Assembly (NCBI RefSeq): GCF_004331175.1
Contig: NZ_SJOD01000004.1
Location: 62,001 to 126,000, forward strand
From: Acinetobacter sp. ANC 4178
GTDB lineage: Bacteria; Pseudomonadota; Gammaproteobacteria; Pseudomonadales; Moraxellaceae
DNA: 64,000 nt
Direction: 5' to 3'
This document shows, piece after piece, positions 56,100 to 64,000 of this stretch (position 1 is the stretch's first letter; every line of letters starts with the position of its first letter). The position numbers and the translations under genes are program-made. The notes under the pieces were generated by a model. The model worked only from the letters and a program-made list of their open reading frames with translations. It did no database searches and was not told where the DNA came from.

Positions 56100-57599
56100 C
56101 TAAATTGGATAATGACGTGGTTGTGTTTGTATGGTAATCCAACGCAATTCTGTAAATTCAGCTATCGAAGCCTTACTGCCAAAGCGCCCATATCCACTGG
56201 CTTTGGTTCCACCAAAAGGCATTTGTGCTTCATCGTGTACGGTTGCCCCATTAATATGGCAAATACCCGAGTCAATTTGTTTTGCAACATCCAGTGCTTG
56301 TGCAATATTTTGACTAAACACGGCAGCAGATAAACCAAACTCACTGTCATTGGCAAGTTTAATGCCTTCTTCAACACTGCCAAAACGTTGTACTGTGCAA
56401 ACTGGGCCAAACGATTCTTCTCGATACAGCAGCATGTCTGGATGAATATTTAAAACCAAAGTTGGTTGCATGACAGTGTCTTGTATATGAATGCCAAGCG
56501 GTAAATTTGCACCTTTGCTTTGCGCATCCTCTAGTAAGTGTCGAATGCGATTTGCTGCACGTTGGCTTTCCAATACACCAAGAGCATTCCCTTTAAAGGT
56601 TGGATTTCCTGCATGAATGGTACGGGTCTTTTCAATCAGTTTTTCAATAAATTGATCCGTAATCCCATCTTGTACGAGCACTCGTTCGGTAGACATACAG
56701 ATTTGTCCTTGATTGAAAAACGCTCCAAATGCAACCGCATTAACAGCTTCATCGACATCAGCTTCATTAAGAACGACAACAGGGGCTTTACCACCAAGTT
56801 CGAGTAGAACAGGTTTTAAGTATTTGGCCGCGGTTTCTGCAATAATTTTCCCGACTTTGGTAGAGCCAGTAAAGTTAATTCGTTTGACCGCAGGGTGCGA
56901 GATTAAGCGTTCCACAATTTGCGGTGCATCTTCAGCAGCATGGGTAATGACATTTACCACACCATCGCCAAGACCTGCTTCATGCAACACTTGACCAATC
57001 AGTCGTTGTGTTGCAGGGCAAGCTTCGGATGCTTTGAGTACCACTGTATTACCGCAGGCTAGTGGCATCGCCAACGCACGGGTGGGTAAAATCACTGGTG
57101 CATTCCACGGGGCTATACCAACCACAACCCCACACGGAACACGAATTCCCATCGCCATATTTCCGGGCACATCGGATGGAATCAGGCTGCCATCAATTTG
57201 TGTAGTCATGGCTGCTGCTTCACGTAACATGTTGGCAGCAAGGTGGACATTGAACCCATACCATGTCGCAGTTGAACCTGTTTCACGCATCCCAATTTGA
57301 ATAAATTGATCCGTTCTCGCATCCATCAAGTCCGCTGCTTTGAGTAAACGTAAACGGCGTTCAGTCGGGGAAAGTTTCGACCAAACAGGAAAAGCCTTTG
57401 CCGCAGACTCTATAGCTAAATCGACATCTGCCAAAGTTGCCGCCGCTGCAATACTGGCGACTTGACCATCAATCGGGCTGATTCGTTCAAACGTTGCTTT
57501 ATTCGATGCATCGACAGATTGCCCGTGAATCAGCAATTGCACCTTATGAAGGTTTGATGTGTCTATAGATTCATCTTGTTTTAACTGTACATTGTGCAT
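56100..57599 (-). CDS. hcaB: Hydroxybenzaldehyde (vanillin) dehydrogenase
   Basis: Aldehyde dehydrogenase of 499 residues that oxidises 4-hydroxybenzaldehyde, protocatechualdehyde or vanillin made by HcaA to the acid. Catalytic cysteine C301 is in FFNQGQICMSTERV, general base E267 is in LELGGKAPVVVL and N166 is in GIAPWNAPVILP, so the active site is complete. GSTKVGK near residue 245 is the NAD-loop. AAGGATA precedes the ATG at 57599. It follows hcaA by 39 bases. Confidence 0.92.
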   Translation of the reverse strand: MHNVQLKQDESIDTSNLHKVQLLIHGQSVDASNKATFERISPIDGQVASIAAAATLADVDLAIESAAKAFPVWSKLSPTERRLRLLKAADLMDARTDQFIQIGMRETGSTATWYGFNVHLAANMLREAAAMTTQIDGSLIPSDVPGNMAMGIRVPCGVVVGIAPWNAPVILPTRALAMPLACGNTVVLKASEACPATQRLIGQVLHEAGLGDGVVNVITHAAEDAPQIVERLISHPAVKRINFTGSTKVGKIIAETAAKYLKPVLLELGGKAPVVVLNEADVDEAVNAVAFGAFFNQGQICMSTERVLVQDGITDQFIEKLIEKTRTIHAGNPTFKGNALGVLESQRAANRIRHLLEDAQSKGANLPLGIHIQDTVMQPTLVLNIHPDMLLYREESFGPVCTVQRFGSVEEGIKLANDSEFGLSAAVFSQNIAQALDVAKQIDSGICHINGATVHDEAQMPFGGTKASGYGRFGSKASIAEFTELRWITIQTQPRHYPI

Positions 57600-57638
57600 G
57601 GGTTGTATCCTTACTTAACCATTTTAAAAAACCAGAAA

Positions 57639-58472
57639 TTAGCCAGTACGCTTGTAGCTTTGTAAACCTGGTTTAATAGATTTTTCATCTAGGAATTGTT
57701 TCAGACCTTCTTGGCGTCCACCTTCGGTGTCACGATGGTTACATTGATCTAACTTGGCATATAAATAGTCTTCATTTTGATCCCAAGTGAGTTCACGACA
57801 GCGTTTAAAACCATTTTTGGCAGTACGCAATACCACGGGGTTTTTCTCTAGCAAAATATTGGCAAGTTCAGTGACTTCTGATTTGAGTTGAGCCAAAGGC
57901 ACACTTTTATTGACCAAGCCCATATTTTCAGCTTCTTTTCCACTAAAAGTCTTGCCCGTCATAATGTAATACAGCGAGGTACGGTGTCCAACAGTATCTG
58001 CCATTGCTTTACTGACCAAGTTGCCTGGTGGAATTCCCCAGTTAATTTCAGATAAACCAAAGGTTGCTTCATCCGCTGCAATAGCAAGATCACACGCCAC
58101 TAAAGGAGAGAAGCCGCCACCGAAACACCATCCATTGACCATAGCAATGGTTGGTTTTGAATACATACGTAATAATTGCCACTGCCAGCGGCAAGAATCA
58201 CGACGGATACGTTCTTGTACAATTTCGGGTTGGCTATCTACTTCACGGAAATATTCTTTCAAATCCATGCCTGCTGTCCAAGAGTCTCCAGATCCTGTTA
58301 ATACCAACACGCGAGCATCTTGATCAAGTTCTAGAGTTTCGAGGACATCGATCATTTCGCGGTTCAATGTTGGACTCATGGCATTTTTCTTTTCTGGGCG
58401 GTTAAAAATAACCCATGCAATACCATTTTCAATTTTTACATCAACAGTTTCCCAACGGTTTTCATATGTCAT
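57639..58472 (-). CDS. hcaA: Feruloyl/hydroxycinnamoyl-CoA hydratase-lyase
   Basis: Crotonase-family enzyme of 277 residues that adds water to a hydroxycinnamoyl-CoA and splits off acetyl-CoA, giving an aromatic aldehyde. The start is ATG 58472 (MTYENRWETVDVKIENGIAW), preceded by AAGGAG at seven bases; the frame stays open to 58541 without good reason. Typical of feruloyl-CoA hydratase-lyase are RPEKKNAMSPTLNREMIDVL, GSGDSWTAGMDLKEYFREVD, GWCFGGGFSPLVACDLAIAA and EINWGIPPGNLVSKAMADTV. It is the first gene of the operon. Confidence 0.94.
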   Translation of the reverse strand: MTYENRWETVDVKIENGIAWVIFNRPEKKNAMSPTLNREMIDVLETLELDQDARVLVLTGSGDSWTAGMDLKEYFREVDSQPEIVQERIRRDSCRWQWQLLRMYSKPTIAMVNGWCFGGGFSPLVACDLAIAADEATFGLSEINWGIPPGNLVSKAMADTVGHRTSLYYIMTGKTFSGKEAENMGLVNKSVPLAQLKSEVTELANILLEKNPVVLRTAKNGFKRCRELTWDQNEDYLYAKLDQCNHRDTEGGRQEGLKQFLDEKSIKPGLQSYKRTG

Positions 58473-58727
58473 GTGCTTGCTCCTTGAATGACAGTTTGTT
58501 TGTTCTTCACTTAACTTAATATCAGTTAAACTTACATTCAAGTGTTTTTTAAAGAATTTTATTTAAATTTTTTATACCACTGAAAAATATAAATAAAATT
58601 TTTTTTATAAAAAATAATTAAATTTTTGTATTGATTTTTAAGTCAGTCTAACTGATATTTTACGAGTGTTCGATGAACAGCACAAAACAACAAGATGTCA
58701 TGGAAATATCAAAAGAAGGATTTAGTT
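58473..58727. promoter_or_regulatory. hcaA-hcaK divergent promoter region with HcaR operator candidates
   Basis: Two similar sites lie in this gap. TCAGTCTAACTGA at 58643-58655 is a perfect 5-bp dyad with a three-base centre; TCAGTTAAACTTA at 58522-58534 differs by one base in the right arm. Both are flanked by the same word, AACTGATATT, on opposite strands, giving a mirror arrangement near each start. They suit a MarR dimer, and hcaR is next to hcaK. The middle is very AT-rich (58555-58640). Confidence 0.6.
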
Positions 58728-59954
58728 ATGGATAAAGTGCATCATCCCTCGGGAAGGGCCAAACTCACTTTGCTGTTATGTTTTGCAATCGCAATTTTTG
58801 AAGGTTTCGATCTTCAATCTATGGGGGTTGCCGCCCCACGTATGCGTGCAGAATTTATGTTGGATAATGCTCACATGGCTTGGGCCTTTAGTGCAGCCAT
58901 TATCGGAACTTTACCCGGTGCGATTATTGGTGGACGGCTTGCCGATATTATTGGCCGTAAAAAAGTATTGATTTTCAGTATCTTAATTTTTGGGGCAATG
59001 TCATTAGTAACCGCCTTCGCCGCAAATTATGAACTCCTGTTAGTCATTCGCTTTTTGACTGGACTGGGTATGGGCGGTGCTTTACCGATGATGATTACCT
59101 TGGCATCGGAGGCAGTATCCTCTGACCGTAAAGGCACAGCGGTGAGTATTATGTACAGTGGTATTCCCTGCGGTGGCTTACTCACTTCTGTCGTTGCGAT
59201 GCTTTTGGCTGGCGATGCAGAGTGGCGTCATATCTTTTATGTGGGAGGGATTGCCCCAATTTTATTAATTCCACTATTGATGAAATTTTTACCTGAATCA
59301 ACAGATTACCTAAACCATAAAACCCAATCGGCAACGCCTTTTTTAGAAGTACTCTTTGCTAAAGAACGAAGAATGTCGACGATTCAAATTTGGATCAGTT
59401 TCTTCTGTACGTTGGTGGTGCTGTATTTCTTACTGAATTGGCTACCACTATTGATGGGTGCACAAGGTCTGACCAAGCTGCAAGCCAATTATGTGCAAAT
59501 GGGTTATAACGTTGGCGGCATTTTTGGCTCCATTCTAATGGGCACGATGCTAGACAAAATACGCATGAGTTTCGTAATTAAATTTATTTATCTCGGCATT
59601 TTAGTGTCTTTGTGTTGTCTGTCTTTTTCTCCAACTGTGGCGGTATTGGCACTTTCTGCGGTGGGTTGTGGGTTATTTATTGTAGGTGGGCAGTCTGCAT
59701 TATATGGACTTGCTGCCATTTATTACCCAGCAGAAATGCGAGGTACAGGTGTAGGTGCGGCAGTTGCTGTGGGTCGTATTGGATCTTTTGCTGGTCCATT
59801 GCTTGCTGGTTTTTTACTGTCATTGGGGCAAAGTGCTACGATTGTGATTGGTTCAAGTATTCCAGTGATTCTGATTGCAGCGATTTCTGCTTTGATGCTT
59901 GTCAGAAAGCCTAAACAGCCTGTACAGTTAATGCAAAGTACGACAGCTCGTTAA
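58728..59954 (+). CDS. hcaK: Hydroxycinnamate transporter (AAHS MFS)
   Basis: Aromatic acid:proton symporter of 408 residues with about twelve membrane segments. The ATG at 58728 has AGAAGGA seven bases upstream; earlier in-frame starts do not. Typical AAHS motifs are AIFEGFDLQSMGVAAPRM (the acidic DxxD/G region), GGRLADIIGRKKVLIFSILI and RFLTGLGMGGALPMMITLAS. It is divergent to hcaA and upstream of hcaR, the order hcaKR known from ADP1. Confidence 0.9.
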   Translation: MDKVHHPSGRAKLTLLLCFAIAIFEGFDLQSMGVAAPRMRAEFMLDNAHMAWAFSAAIIGTLPGAIIGGRLADIIGRKKVLIFSILIFGAMSLVTAFAANYELLLVIRFLTGLGMGGALPMMITLASEAVSSDRKGTAVSIMYSGIPCGGLLTSVVAMLLAGDAEWRHIFYVGGIAPILLIPLLMKFLPESTDYLNHKTQSATPFLEVLFAKERRMSTIQIWISFFCTLVVLYFLLNWLPLLMGAQGLTKLQANYVQMGYNVGGIFGSILMGTMLDKIRMSFVIKFIYLGILVSLCCLSFSPTVAVLALSAVGCGLFIVGGQSALYGLAAIYYPAEMRGTGVGAAVAVGRIGSFAGPLLAGFLLSLGQSATIVIGSSIPVILIAAISALMLVRKPKQPVQLMQSTTAR

Positions 59955-59960
59955 ATACAA

Positions 59961-59996
59961 AGAAGTATGAGAGCCCACTCTCATACTTCTTTTTTA
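59961..59996 (+). terminator. Terminator between hcaK and hcaR
   Basis: AGAAGTATGAGAG at 59961-59973 pairs perfectly with CTCTCATACTTCT at 59978-59990 around a four-base loop, then six T. It lies seven bases after the hcaK stop and before the hcaR start. Confidence 0.92.
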
Positions 59997-60021
59997 GTTT
60001 TAGCTTTTATGATGAAAAATT

Positions 60022-60498
60022 ATGATGCGTTCAAATACCGTTGATAAAAAAACAGAAGATGGCCCACGTTTAAGCTATACCATCGCACGTATAGATCGGG
60101 TAATTAGTAAATATTTAATAGAACATTTAAAAGATTTAGACATAACTTTACCTCAGTTCACCGCATTATCTGTTTTGGCCTCCAAAAATAATTTGTCGAA
60201 TGCCAAGCTCGCAGAGCGTTCATTTATAAAGCCACAGTCAGCCAATAAAATTTTGCAAGATTTATTGCAACATCAATGGATTGAGAAAACACCAGATCCA
60301 ACCCATGGTCGCCGTATTTTGCTAACTGTTACAGCAAGTGGTTTAGCTAAACTAGCCGAATGCAATGCCTTGGTAGAGGCGCTGGAAACTAAAATGCTGC
60401 AAGGCGTCGATATGAACTTGGCTTATTTAATTCGCAATAATTTAGACATTATGGTCAATAACTTAAAACAATCTAAAGTTGAAGCAGCTTCAGAGTGA
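60022..60498 (+). CDS. hcaR: MarR-family repressor of hca genes
   Basis: Protein of 158 residues with the MarR winged helix: KYLIEHLKDLDITLPQFTAL, LSNAKLAERSFIKPQSANKI, and the wing TPDPTHGRRILLTVTASGLA. HcaR of ADP1 represses the hca genes and is released by hydroxycinnamoyl-CoA thioesters. ATG 60022 is used; a strong ribosome site is not seen. A terminator separates it from hcaK, so it may have a promoter of its own or rely on read-through. Confidence 0.9.
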   Translation: MMRSNTVDKKTEDGPRLSYTIARIDRVISKYLIEHLKDLDITLPQFTALSVLASKNNLSNAKLAERSFIKPQSANKILQDLLQHQWIEKTPDPTHGRRILLTVTASGLAKLAECNALVEALETKMLQGVDMNLAYLIRNNLDIMVNNLKQSKVEAASE

Positions 60499-60623
60499 GT
60501 CAAGATGAGGCTTTAATATACTCATGCATAGATGTAAATCTTTGCTCTGTTAGAAATGTATTGTCACTTGATGATTGATCTTGCTAGCATGACTTTGAAA
60601 TCTTTTAACAAGTGTGGCTAGGG

Positions 60624-61307
60624 ATGTCTTCAGGGCAACAAGTTTTAATTAAATTAAGAAAAATGATTATCGCGGGTGAACTTGAAGGCGGCAGTCGCAT
60701 TGCTGAAATCCCAACAGCAGAGCTACTTGGGGTATCTCGTCAGCCCATTCGCATGGCCTTTCGTTTGCTGGAACAAGAAGGATTGTTGATCAAGAATCCA
60801 ACCCGAGGGTATACGGTTCGTGAAATTTCAAATCAATTGGTCAATGATGCCTTAGAGGTTCGCGGAGTATTGGAAGGCTTGGCAGCGAAAACCTTAGCCG
60901 AACAAGGTTTATCGGAACAGCAACAGCAAACTTTAAAAAACTGTATCGAACAAATAGAGCAACTCTTTGCAGAGCATACTGAATTTGGTGATGAAGAATT
61001 AGAACGTTATCATGAATTTAACGTGATTTTCCATGACACGATTATTCAAGGCGCACAAAATATTGCCCTTATTCAAGCCTTGGCAAAAAACAATCAATTG
61101 CCTATGGCTTCCGTTCAAGCCATTACTTATGACGAATCACGAGCTTTGTCTGAATACCGTCGCTTACACTACGCACATTTGCAGCATTGTTCTATTTATG
61201 AAGCTTTAGTTCAGCGTCAGTCGGGCCGTGCTGAAACCTTAATGCGGGAGCATAGTAGTGTTGCGTTGTTGGGGGAGACGGTCAAAAATATATTGACTGG
61301 GGTGTAA
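60624..61307 (+). CDS. vanR: VanR-type GntR regulator of vanillate genes
   Basis: GntR-family regulator with FCD effector domain, 227 residues from ATG 60624. The DNA-binding domain (RIAEIPTAELLGVSRQPIRM, AFRLLEQEGLLIKNPTRGYT) is very like VanR of Caulobacter, including the ERIAEIPTA-type lead, and the FCD part begins DALEVRGVLEGLAAKTLAEQ. It converges on vanB. The vanA upstream gap has four GGATCC-core palindromes like the known VanR operator, which is independent support. It should repress vanAB and the transporter until vanillate is present. Confidence 0.87.
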   Translation: MSSGQQVLIKLRKMIIAGELEGGSRIAEIPTAELLGVSRQPIRMAFRLLEQEGLLIKNPTRGYTVREISNQLVNDALEVRGVLEGLAAKTLAEQGLSEQQQQTLKNCIEQIEQLFAEHTEFGDEELERYHEFNVIFHDTIIQGAQNIALIQALAKNNQLPMASVQAITYDESRALSEYRRLHYAHLQHCSIYEALVQRQSGRAETLMREHSSVALLGETVKNILTGV

Positions 61308-61313
61308 GAAGAG

Positions 61314-61342
61314 ACTCCCACTCAATGGGTTTGAGCGGGAGT
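61314..61342. terminator. Hairpin between vanR and vanB
   Basis: ACTCCC at 61314-61319 with CTCAA, and TTGAG with GGGAGT at 61337-61342, form an 11-pair stem interrupted by one mismatch, with a five-base loop. The genes converge here. T tracts are absent, so strength is uncertain. Confidence 0.6.
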
Positions 61343-61353
61343 AAACCAAATTT

Positions 61354-62298
61354 CTATAGTTCAATCACCAAATGTTTGGATTTAGAGCGAGAGCAGCAGG
61401 GCGTAAATTGATCATTCAAGGCACGCTCTTCATCCGTCATAAATACATCCCGATGATCTGGAACCCCTGAAACAACACGGGTAATACAAGTACCGCAAAT
61501 ACCTTGTTCGCAAGATACAGGCACATCAAAACCATGCGCTAATAGGGCTTGAGTTACAGTCTGTTCTGGATGAATTTCGATTCGCTGTCCTGTGCCAGCA
61601 ATTTCCAAAGTAAATGCTTCATCATTTTCCTGCTTGCTTTGCTGTGCCACAAAATGCTCTTGATGCAGTTGTTCAAATTGCCAACCCGCTGTTTCAGCGG
61701 ACTGCATTACAAATTGCATAAAGCCCGTTGGCCCACATACATATAGGTGTTTGCTCGCATCGGGTTGTTGCAATACTTTTGCCATATCACATTGAGTATC
61801 AACCTGATTTTGAATGTGAAAATGAATCTGCTCTGGAAAGTGTTGGGTTAAATTGCCATAAAAGGCGAGCATTTCATGGCTACGTACAAAATAATGCAAT
61901 TCAAATGGAATGTCCTGTGCTTTTAAACGATAAGCCATTGAAAGAATCGGGGTAATCCCAATACCTCCTGCAAACAATACAGCTTTTTTTGTATTGTCAT
62001 GCAATGCAAATAAATTACGTGGCTGACCAATACTTAATACATCACCTTCATGATAGTCATTATGGATGCAACGTGAACCGCCCCGTGAGTTTTCATCATG
62101 CAGTACGCCAATGACATAACGGTTGTTTTCACTCGAACAGTTCGAGAGAGAATATTGCCGAGTAAGTCCATTTTTGAGATGGACATCAATATGCGACCCA
62201 GCCTCAAATGGCGGCAGGGCCGAACCTGATGTGGAAATAAGTTCAAAGGCGCGAATAGAGGGCGTAAGCTGATGAATCTTATCAATAATAACGTCCAT
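61354..62298 (-). CDS. vanB: Vanillate O-demethylase reductase subunit
   Basis: Electron-transfer partner of VanA, 314 residues. An FMN/FAD-binding barrel comes first (GSHIDVHLKNGLTRQYSLSN), then an NAD domain (AVLFAGGIGITPILSMAYRL and LYVCGPTGFMQFVM) and a C-terminal plant-type [2Fe-2S] domain with SCEQGICGTCITRVVSGVPD and a last Cys in TPCCSRSK. AAGGATAAA precedes ATG 62298. It starts nine bases after the end of vanA and is presumably translated from the same transcript. Nothing in it is damaged. Confidence 0.93.
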   Translation of the reverse strand: MDVIIDKIHQLTPSIRAFELISTSGSALPPFEAGSHIDVHLKNGLTRQYSLSNCSSENNRYVIGVLHDENSRGGSRCIHNDYHEGDVLSIGQPRNLFALHDNTKKAVLFAGGIGITPILSMAYRLKAQDIPFELHYFVRSHEMLAFYGNLTQHFPEQIHFHIQNQVDTQCDMAKVLQQPDASKHLYVCGPTGFMQFVMQSAETAGWQFEQLHQEHFVAQQSKQENDEAFTLEIAGTGQRIEIHPEQTVTQALLAHGFDVPVSCEQGICGTCITRVVSGVPDHRDVFMTDEERALNDQFTPCCSRSKSKHLVIEL

Positions 62299-62307
62299 TT
62301 TTTATCC

Positions 62308-63384
62308 TTAAATCACATGAATATTTGGAAATTTAGCCACTTCAGGTTTTACTGCAGCCTGTCTTTCTTCATTCAATAAGCGGTCAATAATTTTGCGTGA
62401 TTGAACTCCGCCAGCATCAATGTTCAACATCAGTAGTTTGCGCTGCGGATTATTGAGAATGTTTTGTTGTTGTTGCTCTAACATTTCCAAATCTTCAGTA
62501 AAGATTTTACCTTGTCCTTCACGAATTTGATCGGTGAGTTCTGTATTTTCAGGCTGGAAGTTGCGTGCCATTCCCCAAAAATACCAATGCTAAGTCTCTG
62601 TTTCAGGCGTAATAAAATCCACCACGATCGAAGATACTTTCTTGTCCTTTGGTGCGTCATAGCCACCATGACCTGCATGTGCAACCCCCACTTCAATATG
62701 TACATTACTTGGGGCGAAGAAATGACAACGCTGCCAGCGGTCTACTGGTACATCATCTGCGAGATGATTACCTCGAAGCGCCATTTGCCAAAAAGGAGGA
62801 GCAATCACATTGTCCATATAGCGTTCGGTGATGACATGATCACCCTCAACTTTTGTGATTGGCAGTGATTCATCAATCTCTTTTTGACCAATACTACTAG
62901 AATGCACATAGGTTTCATGGGTTAAGTCCATGAGGTTATCAATCATCAGGCGATAATCGCATTGAATATGGAATAAGCCTCCGCCATAACTCCATTCATG
63001 ATGATCGGCCCATCTTAGTTCAGGAAGTTTGGATTCATCTGCTTGATCTTTATCACCCGGCCACACCCAGACAAAACCAAATTTTTCGACCACTGCATAA
63101 GCTTTATTACAAGGAAATCCCTGTACACGTTGTGCTGGCATAGCAATTGTTTTACCGTCGCAGCCCATAACCAATCCATGATAGCCACAAACTAAATTTC
63201 CATCTTCAACATAGCCGAGAGAAAGTGGTGCGCCACGATGTGGGCAGAAGTCTTCGACAGCAGCAACTTTGTTTTCTTTGCCACGATAGAAAACAATTTT
63301 TTCACCGCAAATAGTACGACCTAATGGCTTATTTTGAAGATCTTCAGGGCGGCATGCGACATACCATGCATTTTTGATGAACAT
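62308..63384 (-). pseudogene. vanA: Vanillate O-demethylase oxygenase subunit, interrupted by in-frame TAG
   Basis: Rieske non-haem iron oxygenase that demethylates vanillate to protocatechuate. The N-terminal part (63384 to 62593, 264 residues) has Rieske ligands in CPHRGAPLSLGYVEDG and CGYHG and the iron site in DLTHETYVHSSS. It ends with FITPETET and a TAG at 62590-62592. The same frame then continues with HWYFWGMARNFQPENTELTD to the TAA at 62308, adding 93 residues. The sum, 357 residues plus the stop position, is the normal VanA length. It is a nonsense codon, not a frameshift. Loss of the C-terminal quarter should inactivate the enzyme unless the amber codon is read through. AAGGAG precedes the ATG. 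Confidence 0.9.
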
Positions 63385-63889
63385 TATGATGACTCCTTGT
63401 CAATTATTGGATCCAATTTATGTCTATTTAATGGTCTTGTCAAATGTAATCTGGCATTTTATATGATTTTTAGTTTGTATTTTATTGATTTTAGCAAATT
63501 TAATATTTTATGAAGTTCATTTTATGGATCCATTTTTCTGTTAAATTTGGATTCTTGATTTCTGATAAATGGATCCATATATCGTAATTCTGAAAATTTT
63601 AAAATCATTTTCGCCTTTATGTTAATAATTACTCCAATTTATCAATTTGATTTATATCATTTTTTAACAATGAGATAAAAAATCAAATAAATTGGTTGAT
63701 TTTATGGATCCAATTATACAGTATAGAAAAAGAGCAGGATGCTTCGTAAAAATGATCTCTATGTATATAGGATCACTCTCATTCTTAATTATCCCTTCTA
63801 GGCAATTATGGATATGGATATGCATAATCACCCAATGTTGTGTTCCCACATGGTCGTGTGTATTTCCGTTCCTAATTGGGAGTTACACA
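63385..63889. promoter_or_regulatory. vanO: vanA-transporter divergent region with four VanR-like operators
   Basis: GGATCC-core dyads: ATTGGATCCAAT at 63406-63417, ATGGATCCAT at 63524-63533 and 63569-63578, ATGGATCCAAT at 63704-63714, and a degenerate TTTGGATTC at 63546-63554. The first is identical to the 12-base VanR operator reported from Caulobacter. For vanA (minus) TTGACA lies at 63438-63443 and TAAATT at 63415-63420 with 17 bases between, so the first operator covers the -10. For the transporter (plus) TTGGTT at 63692-63697 and TATACA at 63715-63720 flank the fourth. No gene is visible in this stretch. Confidence 0.82.
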
Positions 63890-64000
63890 ATGCAAAGAAA
63901 TGTTTTAGACGAAATTAACAATACTAAAATGAGCCGTTATCAATGGTTCGTGATCCTGATTTGTCTATTTCTAAATGTGATTGATGGCTTTGATGTCATG
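63890..64000 (+). CDS. vanK: Start of aromatic acid transporter (MFS, VanK-like), cut by window
   Basis: ATG 63890 after GGGAG opens a frame that runs to the window edge, 37 codons. It reads MQRNVLDEINNTKMSRYQWF and then VILICLFLNVIDGFDVM, which is the first membrane segment of the aromatic acid:proton symporter family with its acidic NxxDGFD region. It diverges from vanA across a gap with VanR-like operators, so vanillate uptake is the likely job. Because only 37 residues are seen, a related transporter is possible. Confidence 0.7.
   Translation, partial: MQRNVLDEINNTKMSRYQWFVILICLFLNVIDGFDVM

Noticed and set aside
60624..61307. Regulator belonging to the hca genes
   Set aside because: The hca set already has its MarR-type HcaR, and this GntR protein matches VanR, with VanR-like operators nearby.
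62308..62571. A separate 87-residue gene after a 264-residue Rieske oxygenase gene
   Set aside because: It is in the same frame as the upstream oxygenase, separated only by the TAG and six sense codons, and completes VanA; it has no ribosome site of its own.
63524..63578. Restriction-site coincidence of GGATCC
   Set aside because: Four copies with matching flanks in a single regulatory gap, positioned at both promoters and equal to a known VanR site, are unlikely by chance.
1..64000. CRISPR arrays, tRNA or rRNA genes, insertion sequences, prophage
   Set aside because: I saw no regularly spaced repeats, cloverleaf-like genes, transposase or phage proteins, or terminal inverted repeats with target duplications.

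Overview
This window reads as an Acinetobacter-type chromosome segment. It is low in GC, it carries the hydroxycinnamate (hca) gene set in the arrangement known from Acinetobacter strain ADP1, and its genes are mostly compact, metabolic and well separated by hairpin terminators. I see no rRNA, tRNA, CRISPR array, insertion sequence or prophage.

Layout. (1) 1-2600: the end of a Rut pyrimidine-degradation operon (RutF fragment, RutG permease, a 3-hydroxyacid dehydrogenase). (2) 2756-3754: cysK. (3) 3820-13039: leucine/isovalerate catabolism (HMG-CoA lyase, both methylcrotonyl-CoA carboxylase subunits, methylglutaconyl-CoA hydratase, isovaleryl-CoA dehydrogenase) with a divergent TetR regulator and an acyl-CoA ligase, followed by bioB, a methyltransferase and a thioesterase-like gene. 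(4) 15761-33071: a nitrate assimilation block. The sensor/antiterminator pair nasS-nasT diverges from a sigma-54 promoter and an ANTAR-type RNA leader. Then come the nitrate transporter, nirB, a NirD-oxidoreductase fusion, the assimilatory nitrate reductase, the molybdenum cofactor genes mobA, moaA, moaD, moaE, moaC-mogA and moeA, and the molybdate importer modABC. Transport, both reduction steps and the cofactor of the first enzyme are thus encoded together. (5) 33185-48459: a LysR gene, a Kef-type antiporter, an unlisted small membrane protein, a crotonase, a YbhGFSR-type ABC exporter with a divergent CecR-like repressor, aspA with a divergent LysR gene, another LysR gene, alaX and a LysE exporter. 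(6) 48769-60498: hcaABCDE, a DUF3237 gene, a PaaI thioesterase, hcaG, and the divergent hcaK and hcaR. (7) 60624-64000: vanR, vanB, vanA and the start of a divergent aromatic acid transporter.

Regions 6 and 7 form one route: esters such as chlorogenate are cleaved by HcaG, acids are activated and shortened by HcaC and HcaA, aldehydes are oxidised by HcaB, and vanillate from ferulate is demethylated by VanAB. The most striking observation is that vanA carries an in-frame TAG about three quarters of the way through, so ferulate would be expected to stall at vanillate unless the stop is read through or another demethylase exists. Other notable signals are four GGATCC-core palindromes (probable VanR operators) between vanA and the transporter, two tandem hexaloop hairpins with A1 and G4 in the nitrate leader, a strong terminator inside the hca gene run, and a structured noncoding stretch beside a 53-residue membrane protein gene.
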